Shown here one piece after another: positions 35,567-44,422 of a stretch of DNA of 64,000 bases; within the stretch, counting starts at the first letter, position 1, and each line of letters starts with the position of its first letter. The stretch comes from Paenibacillus dokdonensis (GTDB taxonomy: Bacteria; Bacillota; Bacilli; Paenibacillales; Paenibacillaceae). The stretch spans positions 186,001-250,000 of the forward strand of contig NZ_STGQ01000003.1 of assembly GCF_004916975.1 (NCBI RefSeq), in the 5' to 3' direction. The notes under the pieces were generated by a model, which was given only the letters and a program-made list of their open reading frames with translations, was not told where the DNA came from and searched no databases. The position numbers and the translations under genes were made by a program.

Positions 35567-35628
35567 TTACTGGAAACTCCCTGTATAATAGAAATTGAAA
35601 TCCAATGAACGGAAAAGGATGAAGCTAT

Positions 35629-37008
35629 ATGTATAACGATACCATGGCAAACCTTATTCAGAAACAAAAACATTTTTACAGAAGCGGCGCTACCCGCCCT
35701 TACGAATATCGCCTGCGTCAGCTGAAAAAGCTGAGAGATGTGCTGGTAGCTTACGAGAAACAGGTCATTGAAGCTTTAAAGAAGGATTTGAATAAAAGCG
35801 AATTTGAAGCCTACTCTACGGAAATCGGTATTGCTTATGAAGAATTATCCTTCACGATCAAGCATTTACGCAGCTGGATGGCACCCAGGAAGGCAAAGAC
35901 AGCGCTTACGCATTTTGGAAGCAAAGGGCGGATTATACCTGAGCCTTATGGTACAACACTCATTATAGCCCCCTGGAATTATCCTTTCCAGTTGGCGGTA
36001 TCCCCCTTGATTGGCGCCCTCGCTGCCGGCAATACCGTGGTAATGAAGCCGTCGGAGCTGACACCCACCATGTCTGCCTTGCTATCGGAGATGCTGGGCA
36101 GCGTCTATGAAGAGGAATACATCGCTGTGGTGGAAGGCGGCCCTGATGTCAGTCAGGAGCTGCTGGCCCAGCCTGTCGACTATATCTTCTTCACAGGCAG
36201 CGTAAATGTCGGCAAAATTGTCATGCAGGCAGCCGCCAAGCAGCTGATCCCGCTGACTCTGGAGCTTGGTGGCAAAAGTCCCTGTATCGTACACGCCGAT
36301 GCCCCGCTGAAGCTTGCAGCCCGGCGCATCGTTTTCGGTAAATTCACCAATGCCGGGCAGACCTGCATCGCCCCCGACTATCTGCTTGTGCACCGAAGCG
36401 TGAAGAACGAGCTGATTGCATACATTCAGGAATCCATTAAGGAGTTCTATGGTCCTAATCCTTTATCGAATCCCTCTTATGGACGTATTGTATCTGAAAA
36501 GCATTTTCAAAGGCTTGCTTCGTTTCTGCAAGACGGAACAGTCGCCAGCGGCGGCAGAACCGCACCGGACCATCTGACCATTGAGCCTACAATGCTGGAT
36601 CAGGTGACATGGGATATGCCTGTGATGCAGGAAGAGATCTTTGGTCCTATCTTGCCAATTATTGAATATGACCGCATCCAGGAGGCCATTGACATGATCA
36701 ATGATCGTCCGAAGCCGCTTGCTCTGTATCTTTTTACACGGGAGCCTGAGATCGAAGACACAGTTGTAGACAGCGTCTCCTATGGCGGGGGCTGCATTAA
36801 CGATACGCTTATGCATATCGCTACCCCTTACCTGCCTTTTGGCGGTGTCGGCGAGAGCGGCATGGGCGCTTATCATGGGCAGGGCAGCTTCGACACCTTC
36901 ACACATTACAAAAGCGTCCTGAAGCAAACCAACCTGTTTGATTTTACTTTCCGGTATCCATCGTCCAAGAACGGTTTGAAATACTTGCGCAAGCTTTTTA
37001 AGCCTTAA
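35629..37008 (+). CDS. aldehyde dehydrogenase (NAD(P)+), class 3-like
   Basis: 459 residues, short for the superfamily, as in class 3/YwdH-like fatty aldehyde dehydrogenases. NAD-binding region IIAPWNYPFQLAVSPLIGAL near 109-128, FFTGSVNVGK near 187-196, general base in ELGGKSPCIV near 224-233 and catalytic Cys in NAGQTCIAPDY near 243-253. The C-terminus carries a basic tail. It oxidises aldehydes to acids; the natural substrate is unknown. AAGGATG precedes ATG 35629. Confidence 0.92.
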   Translation: MYNDTMANLIQKQKHFYRSGATRPYEYRLRQLKKLRDVLVAYEKQVIEALKKDLNKSEFEAYSTEIGIAYEELSFTIKHLRSWMAPRKAKTALTHFGSKGRIIPEPYGTTLIIAPWNYPFQLAVSPLIGALAAGNTVVMKPSELTPTMSALLSEMLGSVYEEEYIAVVEGGPDVSQELLAQPVDYIFFTGSVNVGKIVMQAAAKQLIPLTLELGGKSPCIVHADAPLKLAARRIVFGKFTNAGQTCIAPDYLLVHRSVKNELIAYIQESIKEFYGPNPLSNPSYGRIVSEKHFQRLASFLQDGTVASGGRTAPDHLTIEPTMLDQVTWDMPVMQEEIFGPILPIIEYDRIQEAIDMINDRPKPLALYLFTREPEIEDTVVDSVSYGGGCINDTLMHIATPYLPFGGVGESGMGAYHGQGSFDTFTHYKSVLKQTNLFDFTFRYPSSKNGLKYLRKLFKP

Positions 37009-37032
37009 GATAAGGCCGCAGCAGCATCCTAC

Positions 37033-37674
37033 CTACATCTCTTCCGGCAGCTTGTCATCGGGACCTGGGCTGAAGATCCTGCGGAATACGCTCAGCATGG
37101 ACAGGGCGTAAGCCACCGTAATAAAGCTGAAGGCAATCTCCATAATGACCGCCAGCCTCGACGTACTGTCTACGGGAGAGATATCACCATAACCGACCGT
37201 GACGAAAGTCGCCACGCTGAAGTACAAAAAGGATATGAGCTGACTCAGCAGATCATTGCCGATATTCTCGCCATCAAATGTGTGGTGTCCAAACAGCTTG
37301 TAAATAGACGTATAAATAATGGTGAAAAAGAAGACACAGGCCAGTGCAGCCGTACTGATGCGGATCAGCAGCGTCTTCATATAAACCTTCTTTTTATTCA
37401 GTGCAGACTCAGCGATCCGGTTAAATATATACAGAACATAAAAGATAACGGAGACCAGACAGAATAGAAGGATAAGCATTCTCATTCCCCCATTCCCGGG
37501 TACGATTGTCATCAGATCAATCAACCCGAACAGATCCTCCAGAGATACCAGCACGTAGATAATGATGGGCGCCAGCAGCACCGCTTTGCTCGTCCATTTT
37601 TTCTCCAGGCTGTAGAAAATATACATCAGCACAATCAAACCCGCCACATTGAGAATCCACATCCACCATGACAT
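37033..37674 (-). CDS. potassium channel family protein (two-TM pore domain)
   Basis: 213 residues with several helices: TM helices near 5-25, 33-60, 70-90, 100-130 and a final TM-pore-TM unit containing the selectivity filter TVGYGDISP near 162-170. No RCK/TrkA-N domain follows, so it is a channel without its own gating ring. GGGAG lies 12 bases before ATG 37674. It converges on the aldehyde dehydrogenase gene with 24 bases between the stops. Confidence 0.88.
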   Translation of the reverse strand: MSWWMWILNVAGLIVLMYIFYSLEKKWTSKAVLLAPIIIYVLVSLEDLFGLIDLMTIVPGNGGMRMLILLFCLVSVIFYVLYIFNRIAESALNKKKVYMKTLLIRISTAALACVFFFTIIYTSIYKLFGHHTFDGENIGNDLLSQLISFLYFSVATFVTVGYGDISPVDSTSRLAVIMEIAFSFITVAYALSMLSVFRRIFSPGPDDKLPEEM

Positions 37675-37886
37675 GACAAAGCACGCTCCCGCATATTACA
37701 GGAATCGTTGGTCATAGACCTGTCCGATCCGTAATCTTTTATATTTTTTTGTGATAGAATTCCTTAATTTTGATTACCCCTCTGCACAGCTTTAAACACA
37801 GCCTGAAACAAATTACATGTACAAAGCAGCAGCCTATATCATTACAACGGGATATGAGAATAGACCCGGCTAGAAAATATCAACAA

Positions 37887-37942
37887 AAAAGAGCCCCCGC
37901 TCTCTGCAGCTTGAATGCTGCAATGCCGGAGGCTCTTTCATA
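37887..37942 (-). terminator. terminator of the sdhCAB operon
   Basis: On the minus strand AAAGAGCC.CCG...TGCAGC / GCTGCA...CGG.GGCTCTTTTTTG gives a two-part stem followed by a T run, 15 bases after the sdhB stop. Confidence 0.85.
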
Positions 37943-37956
37943 TGACAGGCTTTAGT

Positions 37957-38721
37957 TTAGACGCTAAGCCATTTTTTGAACAGATGCTTGGTGGACTGCT
38001 TGTTGATTTCCGCAATGGAAGTCGTCAGTGGAATGCCCTTAGGACAAGAACGCACGCAGTTCTGCGAGTTGCCGCAGCCTTCAATACCACCATCATCCAT
38101 CAGAGAATCCAGACGCTCGTCGGCATTCATTTCACCCGTTGGATGAGCATTGAACAGACGAACCTGGGAAATCGCTGCAGGACCGATAAAGTCGGTTTTG
38201 TCATTCACGTTCGGGCAAGCTTCCAGACAAACGCCGCATGTCATGCACTTGGAGAGTTCATAGGCCCATTGGCGTTTTTTCTCCGGCATACGCGGTCCAG
38301 GACCGAGATCATACGTGCCGTCGATAGGAATCCATGCCTTGACGCGTTTCAGGGCGTTAAACATCCGGCTGCGGTCAATAATAAGGTCACGGACAACCGG
38401 GAAAGTTCTCATTGGCTGTACGCGGATTGGCTGTTCCAGCTTGTCGATCAGCGCTGCGCAGGCCTGACGGGGTTTACCGTTGATGACCATGGAGCAGGCA
38501 CCGCAGACCTCCTCAAGACAGTTCGATTCCCAGCACACTGGTGCTACATTTTCACCCTTGTTGTTCTGCGGGTTACGCTGAATTTCCATCAAGGCACTGA
38601 TTACGTTCATACCCGGGCGATAAGGAAGCTCGAACTCCTCAACATATGATGCAGCGTCCGGGCTGTCCTGACGGGTAATAATAAACTTCACTTTTTTGGT
38701 AGAAGCAGTTTGTTCCGCCAT
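37957..38721 (-). CDS. sdhB: succinate dehydrogenase iron-sulfur subunit
   Basis: 254 residues. It has a plant-type ferredoxin domain with cysteines for the [2Fe-2S] cluster (CWESNCLEEVCGACSMVING, about 63-82) and a C-terminal domain for the [3Fe-4S]/[4Fe-4S] clusters (CMTCGVCLEACPNVN, about 138-152). It passes electrons from SdhA to heme and menaquinone in SdhC. GGGGG precedes ATG 38721. Last gene of sdhCAB. Confidence 0.97.
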   Translation of the reverse strand: MAEQTASTKKVKFIITRQDSPDAASYVEEFELPYRPGMNVISALMEIQRNPQNNKGENVAPVCWESNCLEEVCGACSMVINGKPRQACAALIDKLEQPIRVQPMRTFPVVRDLIIDRSRMFNALKRVKAWIPIDGTYDLGPGPRMPEKKRQWAYELSKCMTCGVCLEACPNVNDKTDFIGPAAISQVRLFNAHPTGEMNADERLDSLMDDGGIEGCGNSQNCVRSCPKGIPLTTSIAEINKQSTKHLFKKWLSV

Positions 38722-38736
38722 GTCAAATCCCCCTTC

Positions 38737-40482
38737 TTACTTTTCTTTGGAATAGTCGCGGATCCGCGGCGGGATCAACGAAACGTCTACCGGCTCATAG
38801 GAAATTTCCGGGCCATCCGGCGTCCAAGTCGCTTTGGTGGTTTTCAGGAATTCCTCATCGTTACGATCCGGGAACTCCGGCTTATAATGCGCTCCGCGGC
38901 TCTCGTTGCGCAGCAGCGCTCCAAGCGTCATGGCTTCAGCAAGCTCAAGCATGTTCCACAGCTGGCGCGTAAAGGATGCGCCCGGATTGTTCCAGCGTGA
39001 TTTATCGTTAATATTGATATTCTTGTAACGCTGCTTCATGTCCTTGATTTTGCCGATCGTTTGCTCCAGCTTGTCGTTATAACGAACCACCGTCATGTTT
39101 GCGTTCATCATTTCGCCCAGCTCTTTATGCAGGCCGTACGCATTCTCATTACCATCCATTTTGAGGATGTTCTCGTATTTGTCATCCTGCTGCTTTTTGT
39201 ATCTTTCGAAAACGCTCGACGGAACGTCAGCAGCGGATTTCTTAAGTCCTCTGGTATATTCGACCGCTTTCGGTCCGGCTACCATACCGCCATAAATAGC
39301 GGATACCAGTGAGTTTGCCCCCAGACGGTTCGCACCGTGGTATTGATAATCACATTCGCCGGCTGCAAACAGACCAGGAATATTCGTCATTTGGTTGTAA
39401 TCAACCCACATGCCGCCCATGGAGTAATGCACGGCCGGGAAGATTTTCATCGGGATTTTACGCGGATCATCGCCTACGAACTTTTCGTAGATTTCGATGA
39501 TGCCGCCAAGCTTAACGTCCAGTTCCTTCGGATCTTTATGCGACAGATCGAGATAAACCATGTTCTCGCCGTTTACGCCAAGACCTTGGTTCACGCACAC
39601 GTCATGGATTTCGCGAGTCGCGATATCCCGCGGAACGAGGTTGCCGTAAGCCGGATATTTCTCTTCAAGGAAATACCAAGGCTTGCCGTCTTTGTACGTC
39701 CAGATCCGTCCGCCCTCACCACGCGCGGATTCGGACATGAGGCGCAGCTTGTCATCCCCTGGAATAGCCGTGGGGTGAATCTGGATGAATTCGCCGTTCG
39801 CGTAATGAACGCCCTGTTGGTATACAGCACTTGCTGCCGTACCGGTATTGATGACCGAGTTGGTCGTTCTGCCGAATACGATGCCAGGGCCCCCGCTTGC
39901 GAGAATAACTGCATCCGCAGCAAACGTATGAACTTCCATCGTACGCAGATCCTGTGCACAAATGCCGCGGCATACGCCATCGTCATCGATAACAGCGGAC
40001 AGGAATTCCCAATGCTCATGCTTCGTAACAAGTCCTTCCGCTTCATGGCGGCGCACCTGCTCATCCAGTGCATACAGCAGCTGTTGGCCTGTCGTTGCAC
40101 CCGCATACGCCGTACGGTGATGCTTGGTGCCACCAAAACGTCGGAAGTCCAGCAAACCTTCCGGGGTCCGGTTGAACATAACGCCCATACGGTCCATCAA
40201 GTGAATAATGCCTGGTGCCGCTTCGCACATTGCTTTAACCGGAGGCTGGTTGGCAAGGAAGTCACCGCCATACACGGTATCGTCAAAGTGGATCCACGGG
40301 GAGTCGCCTTCACCTTTGGTGTTAACGGCTCCGTTAATTCCACCTTGCGCACATACGGAGTGCGATCTTTTTACAGGGACCAGAGAAAACAAGTGAACAT
40401 GGACGCCTGCTTCTGCTGATTTGATGGTAGCCATCAGACCAGCCAGACCGCCGCCCACGATAATGATATTATTTGTTGCCAT
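38737..40482 (-). CDS. sdhA: succinate dehydrogenase flavoprotein subunit
   Basis: 581 residues, the length and pattern of Bacillus SdhA: FAD dinucleotide fold IIIVGGGLAGL near 6-16, the HSVCAQGGINGAV segment with the FAD-linking His near 41, GEGGRIW and a substrate-site region HYSMGGMWVDYN near 358-369. It oxidises succinate to fumarate. TAAGGAG precedes ATG 40482. It lies 15 bases after sdhC and 15 before sdhB. Confidence 0.98.
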   Translation of the reverse strand: MATNNIIIVGGGLAGLMATIKSAEAGVHVHLFSLVPVKRSHSVCAQGGINGAVNTKGEGDSPWIHFDDTVYGGDFLANQPPVKAMCEAAPGIIHLMDRMGVMFNRTPEGLLDFRRFGGTKHHRTAYAGATTGQQLLYALDEQVRRHEAEGLVTKHEHWEFLSAVIDDDGVCRGICAQDLRTMEVHTFAADAVILASGGPGIVFGRTTNSVINTGTAASAVYQQGVHYANGEFIQIHPTAIPGDDKLRLMSESARGEGGRIWTYKDGKPWYFLEEKYPAYGNLVPRDIATREIHDVCVNQGLGVNGENMVYLDLSHKDPKELDVKLGGIIEIYEKFVGDDPRKIPMKIFPAVHYSMGGMWVDYNQMTNIPGLFAAGECDYQYHGANRLGANSLVSAIYGGMVAGPKAVEYTRGLKKSAADVPSSVFERYKKQQDDKYENILKMDGNENAYGLHKELGEMMNANMTVVRYNDKLEQTIGKIKDMKQRYKNININDKSRWNNPGASFTRQLWNMLELAEAMTLGALLRNESRGAHYKPEFPDRNDEEFLKTTKATWTPDGPEISYEPVDVSLIPPRIRDYSKEK

Positions 40483-40497
40483 TCACGCTCACTCTCC

Positions 40498-41166
40498 TTA
40501 ACTAAGAACTAACTTCACTGTATCAAGCAATGCGGTTGCTTCCTGGAATTCCGCTCTGCGGAATGCGACCATGGACAGCACGAACATCAGAGCCACCAAC
40601 ACAAACATCGTCATGCAGATGTAAGAAGATACACGCTGCGCGCGCGGTCCCACCGTGATGCCCCAGCTTACTAGGAAGGACCAGAGACCATTGGCAAAGT
40701 GGAACGATGCAGATATGACACCGATCAGGTACAAGGTGAACAGACCCGGCTGAATCATGATGTTATGCATGGTGCCTGCGAGTTCTTCATGCGTCAGATG
40801 ACCAAGTGCTAACTGAACACGGGTCTCATACACATGCCAAACCACGTATACAAACGTAATGACACCTGTGATCCGCTGAAACGTATAACGCCAGTTGCGC
40901 GAATACTGGAAGCGGCCGTTATTCGGCTTCGCCTGATAGGCAATATACAAACCGAACACGCCATGATAAATCAGCGGGATGTAAATCAATACCCACTCAA
41001 GTACATAAAGCAGTGGAAGGTCATTAAGCAGCTTTACGCCGGCATTAAACCGTGCGAGACCTCCCTCGAATGCGCCAAAATTCGTCAGCGCATGCTCAAT
41101 GAAAAACAAGCCGAGCGGAATGACTCCAAGAAGCGAATGCAGCTTTCTGGAATAATAACCATTCAT
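40498..41166 (-). CDS. sdhC: succinate dehydrogenase cytochrome b558 subunit
   Basis: 222-residue membrane anchor with five helices and several helix histidines for two b-type hemes (FFIEHALTN, IYHGVFG, VVWHVYE, SFHFANG), as in the Bacillus cytochrome b558 that uses menaquinone. AAAGGGG precedes ATG 41166. First gene of the operon, divergent from a LysR gene. Confidence 0.96.
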   Translation of the reverse strand: MNGYYSRKLHSLLGVIPLGLFFIEHALTNFGAFEGGLARFNAGVKLLNDLPLLYVLEWVLIYIPLIYHGVFGLYIAYQAKPNNGRFQYSRNWRYTFQRITGVITFVYVVWHVYETRVQLALGHLTHEELAGTMHNIMIQPGLFTLYLIGVISASFHFANGLWSFLVSWGITVGPRAQRVSSYICMTMFVLVALMFVLSMVAFRRAEFQEATALLDTVKLVLS

Positions 41167-41256
41167 AGATTGACGTGCCCCTTTCTCACATTACAACGTT
41201 TTCATATTTCACTTTTCGACATTTCACGGTCATTCTCACCTAAAAGTGTGAACAAC

Positions 41257-41326
41257 TTGTGGCATATTTCATGTTACTCTTTTTTTTCTTATAATGGAAT
41301 TGCAATATAATTATTAATCATTATAA
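41257..41326. promoter_or_regulatory. sdhC/LysR control region with Rex-like and PerR/Fur-like sequences
   Basis: TATTAATCATTATAA (41312-41326) matches 12 of 14 fixed positions of the PerR box TTATAATnATTATAA, and its right half is perfect. TTGTGGCATATTTCATGT (41257-41274) matches 13 of 18 positions of a Rex site. The AT-rich setting makes chance matches likely. The region also contains the promoters for both divergent units. Confidence 0.3.
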
Positions 41327-41402
41327 TTTAGATGCATAAGAGACATTTCGGTTACACATTTGCAGTGATTTAATTAATAACCACATAAAGAAGGTGAACC
41401 CG

Positions 41403-42311
41403 ATGTTCGAGGACTTGGACGTATTCGCCACGATTGTTGAGCAATCCAGCCTGAATAAGGCATCCAAGCTGCTAAATTTGTCCCAGCCTGCCCTGTCCCG
41501 CAAAATCTCTAAGCTGGAGGATGAGCTGGGTGTCAGCCTGTTTAACCGGCGCGGCAAAAGACTTGAGCTCACCGCTTTCGGACAAACTGCCTATAACTTC
41601 GCTCTGGAGCAGAGGCAGCAGAACCTTAAATTCATGCAGATGATTGCCAAGTATAAAGGTGACGATCAGATCTCCGTTACGCTGGGAGCAAGTCTGACAA
41701 CGCTGCAGACGACACTGCCGCCGCTCGTAACCGCCTTCATGGAAAAGCATCCTACTGCAGAGCTGAAGCTTATCACGGGCAAAACGCATGAAATCGTATC
41801 GGCTGTCCGCGATAAAAAGCTAGACGCCGGGATTGTGGCCTCTTCCATTGAGGAGACCGGGCTGCGCTGCACCGCATTGTTCGATGATCATCTGGAGCTG
41901 GTTCTTCCCAAAAACCATCCACTCACCGAGCAGGGGGATGTTAGCATGGATATGCTGCACAGCCTTCCCATGATTATATTCTCAACGGGAACCTGGTATC
42001 GTAAACTTACCGATGAACTTTTTCATCGTGCTGGCGTCGTTCCGGATATCCGAATGGAGATGGATTCGTTTGAAGCCATTGTGCGGCTGCTCCCGGCGTG
42101 CAAGGCGGCAGCCCTGCTGCCAAAATCTTATCTGCGCAGTCAACTGATGGATGATAACGATCTTGTCATGATTCATATCCCGGCTTTAAAAGAAACCCGG
42201 CGCACTACCTCGCTGATCTACTCGGAAAGCGGAGGTCTCAGCGCTGGCGCAAAACGTTGGATTGAGGAAACCAAATCTATTTTTGGCCAATATGTTCAGC
42301 AAGGTTCTTAA
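41403..42311 (+). CDS. LysR family transcriptional regulator divergent from sdhCAB
   Basis: 302 residues: winged helix (SLNKASKLLNLSQPALSRKISKLEDE near 16-41) and effector domain (about 88-295, TLGASLTTLQTTLPPL start). The divergent position beside sdhC and the general similarity to CcpE/CitR-type regulators suggest control of TCA-cycle genes by a carboxylate such as citrate, but this is inference. AAGGTG precedes ATG 41403; an upstream in-frame GTG at 41394 overlaps that site. An imperfect hairpin with internal TGTAG/CTACA arms follows at 42327-42377. Confidence 0.9.
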   Translation: MFEDLDVFATIVEQSSLNKASKLLNLSQPALSRKISKLEDELGVSLFNRRGKRLELTAFGQTAYNFALEQRQQNLKFMQMIAKYKGDDQISVTLGASLTTLQTTLPPLVTAFMEKHPTAELKLITGKTHEIVSAVRDKKLDAGIVASSIEETGLRCTALFDDHLELVLPKNHPLTEQGDVSMDMLHSLPMIIFSTGTWYRKLTDELFHRAGVVPDIRMEMDSFEAIVRLLPACKAAALLPKSYLRSQLMDDNDLVMIHIPALKETRRTTSLIYSESGGLSAGAKRWIEETKSIFGQYVQQGS

Positions 42312-42433
42312 ATTCCATCATTTTAGAAAAAGAGCTGCCCTTCAATGTAGTTTGTTTCTACAGCGAGGAGCAGCTTATTGACCATATATAAGGAGTACGA
42401 TTCAACCATCACGATCTTTACATTGAAGAATTG

Positions 42434-43684
42434 TCAGGCGCCTCGCGTTTTGTCTCCAGATTTAATCTCAAGTCCCAGCTTCCGGGCAACGAATCCGGTA
42501 GTGCTGGCCTGCAGCAGAATGGTTAGCATAATGGCCATAAACGTGACTGCGGATATCATGCCTGCATGTGCTACGCCCATCCCCACAATCATGCCAGAGA
42601 GCGCCGCGGGAATCACCCCGGTTTCACGTACCCACATCATGAAAAGAAGCTCACGCCAGGACCACTTCACCTTACGATCCGGAAGTGCACACAGCAGCAC
42701 AGTGAGCGGGCGGGCAATAAACATCAGAATCAGCACCGCTACCAGACTCGGCCAGAAATAGTCACCCAGCGCGCGGAAATCCACCTGGCTGCCCAGCAGG
42801 ATAAAGATCAGCATTCGCATCATGACGCTGGTGTTATCCGCAAAGGTTCCCGTTTCCTCCAGCTTATCATCCATGGAAAGCCCCATTGTATCGGCATTGC
42901 CCCAGATCAGTCCGGCTACGAAGGTTGCCATAAATCCGCTCACGTGAAGCATATCTCCTATTAAATAGGAAGAAAGTGCAACTACGATCATAGCAATGGT
43001 AGTGTAATCCTTAAGCACGCCTAGACGGAAATGCGCCACCAAATAGGTTAATATAATCGCTACCACGGCGCCGACTACAATACCGCCTACAGCCGTTTTC
43101 ACAAAATCCCATGCCATATTACCGATCTGCAGCGATTTCCCGCCGGTAACTGCCGCAAGCAAAGCGAAGGTAAGGATTGAGCCGGTAGCATCATTAAATG
43201 CCGACTCACTCTCTACGGTCTCTCTTACCCGCTCCTTAATCTTAACCTGCTTAAAGACCGGAATAATCGAAGCTGGATCCGTTGATGCAATAACGGCAGC
43301 CGCAAGAAAGGAGAAGATCCAATCGAGTCCAAATAACAAGTGAACTGCTGTACCCACGACGGCTGTCGTGATAATTACTCCGGGGACACTGAGCAGAGAA
43401 AGCGTAATCCATACCTTTTTCAGTCCGCTGAGCCGCAAATTCCGACCGCCGTCGAAGAGAATCAGTGCCGAGCCTACCGTCAATATCAGCTGGTTGATCA
43501 GGGAGCTGCTCGCCGCATTAATCAGATGCATCCCTCTTCCGAGCACCATACCTGCGATAATAAATACTGCAACATCCGGCAGCCTCAACCAGGAGGCCAG
43601 CCTTCCGGCCAGCATCCCCACCGTAATGATGAAGAGCAGAAGAATTAAAATATGATGAATGATTTCTGTAGTTGAAGATTCCAC
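42434..43684 (-). CDS. cation/proton antiporter, CPA1/NhaP2-like (KefB-type)
   Basis: 416 residues with about twelve TM helices. Conserved antiporter features include ASTDPASIIPVF near 138-149 and ESAFNDATGSILTF near 163-176, with the Asp residues expected to carry the exchanged ions. It lacks a C-terminal RCK domain. It is the third gene after ktrB and ktrA, so it likely exports K+ (or Na+) in exchange for protons and may share the separately encoded KtrA ring. The start at 43684 is 18 bases after the ktrA stop. Covered by the same c-di-AMP riboswitch if the operon is intact. Confidence 0.88.
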   Translation of the reverse strand: MESSTTEIIHHILILLLFIITVGMLAGRLASWLRLPDVAVFIIAGMVLGRGMHLINAASSSLINQLILTVGSALILFDGGRNLRLSGLKKVWITLSLLSVPGVIITTAVVGTAVHLLFGLDWIFSFLAAAVIASTDPASIIPVFKQVKIKERVRETVESESAFNDATGSILTFALLAAVTGGKSLQIGNMAWDFVKTAVGGIVVGAVVAIILTYLVAHFRLGVLKDYTTIAMIVVALSSYLIGDMLHVSGFMATFVAGLIWGNADTMGLSMDDKLEETGTFADNTSVMMRMLIFILLGSQVDFRALGDYFWPSLVAVLILMFIARPLTVLLCALPDRKVKWSWRELLFMMWVRETGVIPAALSGMIVGMGVAHAGMISAVTFMAIMLTILLQASTTGFVARKLGLEIKSGDKTRGA

Positions 43685-43702
43685 AATTGGCCACTTCCCG
43701 CT

Positions 43703-44371
43703 CTAGTTTACATTTACGGCTTCGCTCTCGAAGCGGTCTATATTGCTATTTGCACCGATAATGACCATGATATCTCCTGCATGTAGCTGATCCATCGCTG
43801 TGGGAGCGACAATAATTTTCCCATCGCGGTGCAATGCAACAATGCTGCAGCCGAATTTGGCACGCGTATTGACCTCGCTCAGCGTTTTGCCGTTCAGCGT
43901 TTCAGGCACCGTCATTTCCACGATACTGTACTCTTTGGATAACTCGATGTAATCCAGCAGGTTCGGTGTGACGAGCTGATGGGCCACGCGAATTCCCATA
44001 TCTCTTTCCGGAAAAATCACCCGGTCAACGCCAAGCTTCGCTAAGGCGCGCCCATGAAGGATCGATATCGCTTTGGCAACGACTGTGCGAACACCCAGGT
44101 CCTTTAGCAAAATCGCGGCGAGAATGCTCATTTGAATATCATCGCCAATGGCTACAACCCCGCAGTCAAAATTCCGGATGCCCAGTGATTTCAATACTTC
44201 CTCATCCGTGGCATCGGCTACGACCGCATGCGTTAGGTACTCGCTCATATTGCTGACTACTTCTTCATTCTTGTCAATTCCAAGCACCTCATACCCCAGA
44301 TCGATAAGCTCCAATGCAAGACTCGAGCCAAAACGACCCAGACCGATGACGACAAACTGCTGTGTTTTCAT
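43703..44371 (-). CDS. ktrA: Ktr potassium uptake system regulatory subunit (TrkA-N/RCK)
   Basis: 222 residues: Rossmann RCK_N with VIGLGRFGSSLALEL near 8-22 and DKNEE near 36-40, then an RCK_C domain (about 135-220) that in this family binds c-di-AMP. It forms an octameric ring gating KtrB with ATP/ADP. It lies 51 bases after ktrB. ATG 44371 follows AAGGAG. Confidence 0.94.
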   Translation of the reverse strand: MKTQQFVVIGLGRFGSSLALELIDLGYEVLGIDKNEEVVSNMSEYLTHAVVADATDEEVLKSLGIRNFDCGVVAIGDDIQMSILAAILLKDLGVRTVVAKAISILHGRALAKLGVDRVIFPERDMGIRVAHQLVTPNLLDYIELSKEYSIVEMTVPETLNGKTLSEVNTRAKFGCSIVALHRDGKIIVAPTAMDQLHAGDIMVIIGANSNIDRFESEAVNVN

Positions 44372-44422
44372 TTCTCTACTGATACTCCTTATATAATCAA
44401 ATTTCTATTTTCTCTAACACAT

